7,845 bases of DNA. Origin: Spirochaetaceae bacterium. GTDB taxonomy: Bacteria > Spirochaetota > Spirochaetia > Treponematales > Breznakiellaceae. Position 1 is the stretch's first letter. Each line of letters begins with the position of its first letter. The position numbers and the translations under genes are program-made. The notes below the pieces were generated by a model. The model had not been told where the DNA came from. It was given only the letters and a program-made list of their open reading frames with translations, and ran no database searches. The DNA lies in the NCBI GenBank assembly GCA_031268255.1, contig JAIRXO010000195.1, positions 1-7,845 on the forward strand, given 5' to 3'. Shown here one piece after another: positions 5,084-7,845 of this stretch.

Positions 5084-6511
5084 ACGCCGGGAGAGTTTTC
5101 CCCTGAGTACAGCTATCTGCCGCTTTACCTCCTGGGGGGCCGGTCCGCCCGGAAGATTCCGCGCGGCCACACAGGAGGCGGGTTTTATGGCCTCGTAAAT
5201 ATCGGCCTCAAAAAGGGGGGAGCGGTTTTTCAGTTCCGCGAGGCCGCGCCCGGCTATGCCCCGCTGCCCGGCTTCAATACAATCCCTGACAATGAGGGCC
5301 GCCGCCTCATGAGCCCTGCGGAAAGGGAGACCCTTGCGCACCAGGTATTCCGCAGCGTCGGTGGCTTCAAGAAAGCCGCCTTCCAGAGCCGCCTGCATCC
5401 GTTCAATGTTGAATTCCGCCCCGGCCATCATGCCCCGGAACATAGCGAGGCATTGGGAGCTTGTGGCGAGGCTGTCAAAAAGGGCTTCCTTGTCCTCCTG
5501 AAGGTCCTTGTCATAGGCATAGGGAAGGCCCTTGAGCAGGACCAGGAGGGTCATAAGATTGCCGCTGGTTCTTCCGGCCTTGCCCCTGATAAGCTCCGCG
5601 AAATCAGGATTTTTTTTCTGGGGCATGATGGACGATCCTGTACTCCACGCCTCGCCCAGATTGATGAATTTGAATTCCTCGCTGGCCCAGAGAACCAGGT
5701 CCTCACAGAAGCGGGAAAGGTGGGTCATGGTTATGGCCGCGGCGGAGGCAAGTTCCAGGGCAAAGTCGCGGTCGGCAACCGAATCCATCGCGTTAAGCGT
5801 AGGCTCAGGAAAACCCAGTGCCGCGGCAAGGGCCTTTCGGTCAAGGGGCAGTGATGATCCTGCCAGGGCTCCCGACCCAAGGGGGCATTGGTCAAGCCGT
5901 TTCAGGGCGTCCTCAAAGCGGCCAAGGTCCCGCTCAAGGCCGCAGGCCCAGGCGCAGAGGTGGTGGCCCAGGGTAAGGGGCTGGGCTCTCTGGAGATGGG
6001 TGTAACCGGGCATGATGCTGCCGGTATGCTTTTCGGCAATGTCGAGCAGGGTCTCTATGGCCCCGGCAAGTTCGGCGCAGAGGCGGGGCAGTTCCCGTTT
6101 AAGGTAGAGCCGCAGGTCAAGGGCGACCTGATCGTTCCGGCTCCTCCCCGCATGGATCACCCTGCCCGTATCTCCCAGGCGGGACGTGAGTATTCCTTCT
6201 ATAAAAGAATGAATATCCTCGGCGCTTTCGTCAACCACAAGGGAACCTGATTCAAGCTCCCCCGCCATGCGTTCAAGCTCCGCGTCAAGTATTGCCGCGG
6301 TTTCCTGTTCTATGATGCCCTGGGCCGCCAGCATCGCCGCGTGGGCACGGCTCCCCCGTATGTCGTCCTGGGCAAGAACCTTGTCAACCTTTATTGAAGC
6401 CTGAAAGGCAAAGGCCGCGGGGCCCGGCTTTTCCCGCAAGCGGCTGTTCCACAGCACCTGGGTTTCGGGCGGGTTTTCCCTCCCCGCTGCCTGATCCGTA
6501 CTCCGCGCCAT
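5081..6511 (-). CDS. argH: Argininosuccinate lyase
   Basis: This enzyme splits argininosuccinate into arginine and fumarate, the last step of arginine synthesis; the active enzyme of this family is a cytoplasmic homotetramer. The fumarase/aspartase superfamily signature is clear at residues 292-303 (GSSIMPQKKNPD), whose serines form the mobile catalytic loop. The other active-site blocks are HAGRSRNDQVALDLR (120-134) and PGYTHLQRAQP (168-178), where H171 is the expected catalytic histidine. The N-terminal motif, usually near LWGGRF, is here LWNSRL (20-25) after about 19 extra residues. The rest (F-x2-SI-x2-D, DIRGSRAHAAML) is normal, and the length (476) is close to the family norm. The ATG overlaps the argG stop by one base (TAATG), showing tight coupling to the preceding pathway step. 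The stop codon lies within the right end of repeat element copy B, but the protein's end looks complete. Confidence 0.97.
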   Translation of the reverse strand: MARSTDQAAGRENPPETQVLWNSRLREKPGPAAFAFQASIKVDKVLAQDDIRGSRAHAAMLAAQGIIEQETAAILDAELERMAGELESGSLVVDESAEDIHSFIEGILTSRLGDTGRVIHAGRSRNDQVALDLRLYLKRELPRLCAELAGAIETLLDIAEKHTGSIMPGYTHLQRAQPLTLGHHLCAWACGLERDLGRFEDALKRLDQCPLGSGALAGSSLPLDRKALAAALGFPEPTLNAMDSVADRDFALELASAAAITMTHLSRFCEDLVLWASEEFKFINLGEAWSTGSSIMPQKKNPDFAELIRGKAGRTSGNLMTLLVLLKGLPYAYDKDLQEDKEALFDSLATSSQCLAMFRGMMAGAEFNIERMQAALEGGFLEATDAAEYLVRKGLPFRRAHEAAALIVRDCIEAGQRGIAGRGLAELKNRSPLFEADIYEAIKPASCVAARNLPGGPAPQEVKRQIAVLRGKLSRR

Positions 6512-7785
6512 TATTTTGCGGCCCTGGCCGGCGCGCCTGAGGCCCTGGCCGCTTTTCCGGCCTTGGCCGGCTTTGCCGGCTTCGCCGAGCTCTGCTTCAT
6601 CAGGGCCCTGACCAGTACAGGCAGTCCGTACAGCCTGATAAAGCCCTTCGCGTCGGCGTGGTTATACAGTTCGCCGGTGGTAAAGCTCGCTATGCTGGCA
6701 TTATACAGTGAATAGGGAGAAGTAACGCCCGCGGAACGTATGGAACCCTTGTAGAGTTTGAGCCGCACTGTTCCGCTGACCGTCTCCTGGGTTACATTGA
6801 CAAAGGCCGCAAGGGCTTCCCTGAGGGGGGTAAACCAGAGGCCGCCGTAAATCAGCTCGGCCATCTTCTGGCCCGCAAGCTGCTTGAAGGCATAGGTCTC
6901 CCGGTCAAGGCAGAGGTGTTCAAGTTCCTGATGGGCGTAATACAGTATGCTTCCTCCGGGAGTTTCGTACACGCCCCGGCTCTTCATCCCCACAACGCGG
7001 TTTTCGACCAGGTCCGCCAGACCGACACCGTGAGCGCCGCCCAGGACATTGAGGGTCTTGATGAGGCTTACGCCGTCAAGTTTTTTGCCGTTTACCGATA
7101 TGGGGATGCCTTTTTCAAATTCAATCTCGACATACTCCCCCTTGTTGGGCGCTTTTTCGGGCGGGACCGTCATTTTGAGCATGTGGGCAAGAAGGGGCTC
7201 GTTGGCAGGGTCCTCAAGTTCAAGCCCCTCGTGGGAAATATGCCAGAGATTGTCGTCCCTGCTGTAGGAATCCTTTTTTTTCATGGGAACAGGAATGTTC
7301 CGCCGTTTGAGATACCGTATCTCGTCCTCGCGGCTCTTGAGCCTCCAGGTCCGCCAGGGGGCGATGATTTCGAGATCCGGGGCCAGAGCCATGACACCCA
7401 GGTCAAAACGGACCTGGTCGTTGCCCTTGCCTGTAGCGCCGTGAACGACCGCCTGGGCTTTGACCCTTCGGGCCTCTTTGACAAGCACCTTGGCAATCAG
7501 GGGCCTGGCGGTCGAAGTTCCCAAAAGGTACTTGTCCTCATACAGGGCATTGGCTTTGAGGGCGGGCCAGACATATTCTTCGACATATTCCTTCCGCACA
7601 TCAACAACGACGCACTCAGAAGCGCCGGTATCCAGAGCCCGCTGCTTGATGGTTTTCCAGTCGGCTTCCTGCCCCACATCCACACAGACCGCCGTAATAT
7701 CGCAATCGTGATTTTCTTTAAGCCAGGGAATAATCACTGTTGTATCCAGGCCGCCTGAATAAGCCAGGACCACTTTCTTCTTCAT
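6511..7785 (-). CDS. argG: Argininosuccinate synthase
   Basis: This ATP-dependent ligase joins citrulline and aspartate to give argininosuccinate, AMP and pyrophosphate, supplying the substrate of ArgH. The N-type ATP pyrophosphatase loop is at residues 9-15 (YSGGLDT), followed by the citrulline/ATP-binding block HGATGKGNDQVRF (115-127), then IAPWR (141-145), and YSRDDNLWHISHEGLELEDP (174-193). The catalytic core of about 397 residues matches the family's usual length of about 400. The last 26 or so residues (399-424) are an added low-complexity tail of Ala, Lys, Pro, Ser and Gly. AAGGAG (7797-7792) lies 6 bases before the ATG and fixes the start. The gene is first in an argG-argH pair with a one-base overlap. 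No clear ArgR operator was seen in the short upstream sequence, but only 60 bases are available. Confidence 0.98.
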   Translation of the reverse strand: MKKKVVLAYSGGLDTTVIIPWLKENHDCDITAVCVDVGQEADWKTIKQRALDTGASECVVVDVRKEYVEEYVWPALKANALYEDKYLLGTSTARPLIAKVLVKEARRVKAQAVVHGATGKGNDQVRFDLGVMALAPDLEIIAPWRTWRLKSREDEIRYLKRRNIPVPMKKKDSYSRDDNLWHISHEGLELEDPANEPLLAHMLKMTVPPEKAPNKGEYVEIEFEKGIPISVNGKKLDGVSLIKTLNVLGGAHGVGLADLVENRVVGMKSRGVYETPGGSILYYAHQELEHLCLDRETYAFKQLAGQKMAELIYGGLWFTPLREALAAFVNVTQETVSGTVRLKLYKGSIRSAGVTSPYSLYNASIASFTTGELYNHADAKGFIRLYGLPVLVRALMKQSSAKPAKPAKAGKAARASGAPARAAK

Positions 7786-7791
7786 GGAACG

Positions 7792-7843
7792 CTCCTTGAT
7801 GTCTGTATGGCTCCATTATGATCAAAGAGGCGTCTTTATACAA
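7792..7843 (-). promoter_or_regulatory. Candidate argGH promoter and ribosome-binding site
   Basis: On the minus strand TTGTAT (7843-7838) and CATAAT (7820-7815) are separated by 17 bp; the -10 matches the consensus at five of six positions and the -35 is weak. AAGGAG (7797-7792) follows, 6 bases before the argG ATG. The ribosome-binding site is convincing. The promoter is tentative because the window ends just upstream. Confidence 0.45.
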
Positions 7844-7845
7844 GG

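Noticed and set aside
5069..5854. 261-codon plus-strand open frame antisense to argH
   Set aside because: It mirrors argH, whose motifs are unmistakable. Its start lies in the repeat element, and its Gly/Arg/Lys-rich product shows no recognisable domain; long antisense frames are expected in GC-rich genes.
6916..7758. 280-codon plus-strand open frame antisense to argG
   Set aside because: It lies entirely opposite conserved argG coding sequence, has no family motif and no ribosome-binding site that I could see, and is explained by codon bias.
1..7845. CRISPR array, tRNA, rRNA, complete insertion sequence or defence system
   Set aside because: No regularly spaced repeats, no tRNA cloverleaf or rRNA segment, and no transposase or defence-type protein could be recognised in any frame.

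Overview
This window looks like a piece of a GC-rich bacterial chromosome carrying four conserved metabolic or membrane genes and one chemoreceptor, all on the minus strand. The 3' tail of one plus-strand gene runs in from the left edge. The chemoreceptor's signalling tip and C-terminal style, together with the gene mix, fit a spirochete of the Treponema type. That placement is inference from remembered family style, not from a search.

Layout. Bases 1-161 hold the C-terminal end of an unknown plus-strand protein, probably exported. Bases 162-379 are a gene-free, highly structured, GC-rich region between convergent genes. Bases 380-2584 (minus) encode a transmembrane methyl-accepting chemotaxis protein. 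Next come pssA (2627-3592) and an upstream in-frame fusion of a DedA-family membrane protein to phosphatidylserine decarboxylase (3594-4850), separated by one base. Bases 4851-5080 are a second gene-free region, with a putative promoter, a degenerate 9-bp periodic repeat and a second copy of the structured element. Bases 5081-7785 are argH and argG, overlapping by one base, with a good ribosome-binding site and a candidate promoter ahead of argG.

How the genes work together. Reading in the minus direction, argG and argH encode the last two steps of arginine synthesis (citrulline to argininosuccinate to arginine). The DedA-Psd fusion and PssA together make phosphatidylethanolamine: PssA makes phosphatidylserine from CDP-diacylglycerol and serine, and Psd decarboxylates it. 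The fused DedA domain may move the lipid product or another phospholipid across the membrane. The chemoreceptor lies 42 bp after pssA and may be co-transcribed, but has no obvious pathway link.

The two observations most worth following are the DedA-Psd fusion and a recurrent intergenic element. The element has conserved ends and variable hairpins. It sits at the 3' ends of mcp and argH in the same orientation relative to those genes.
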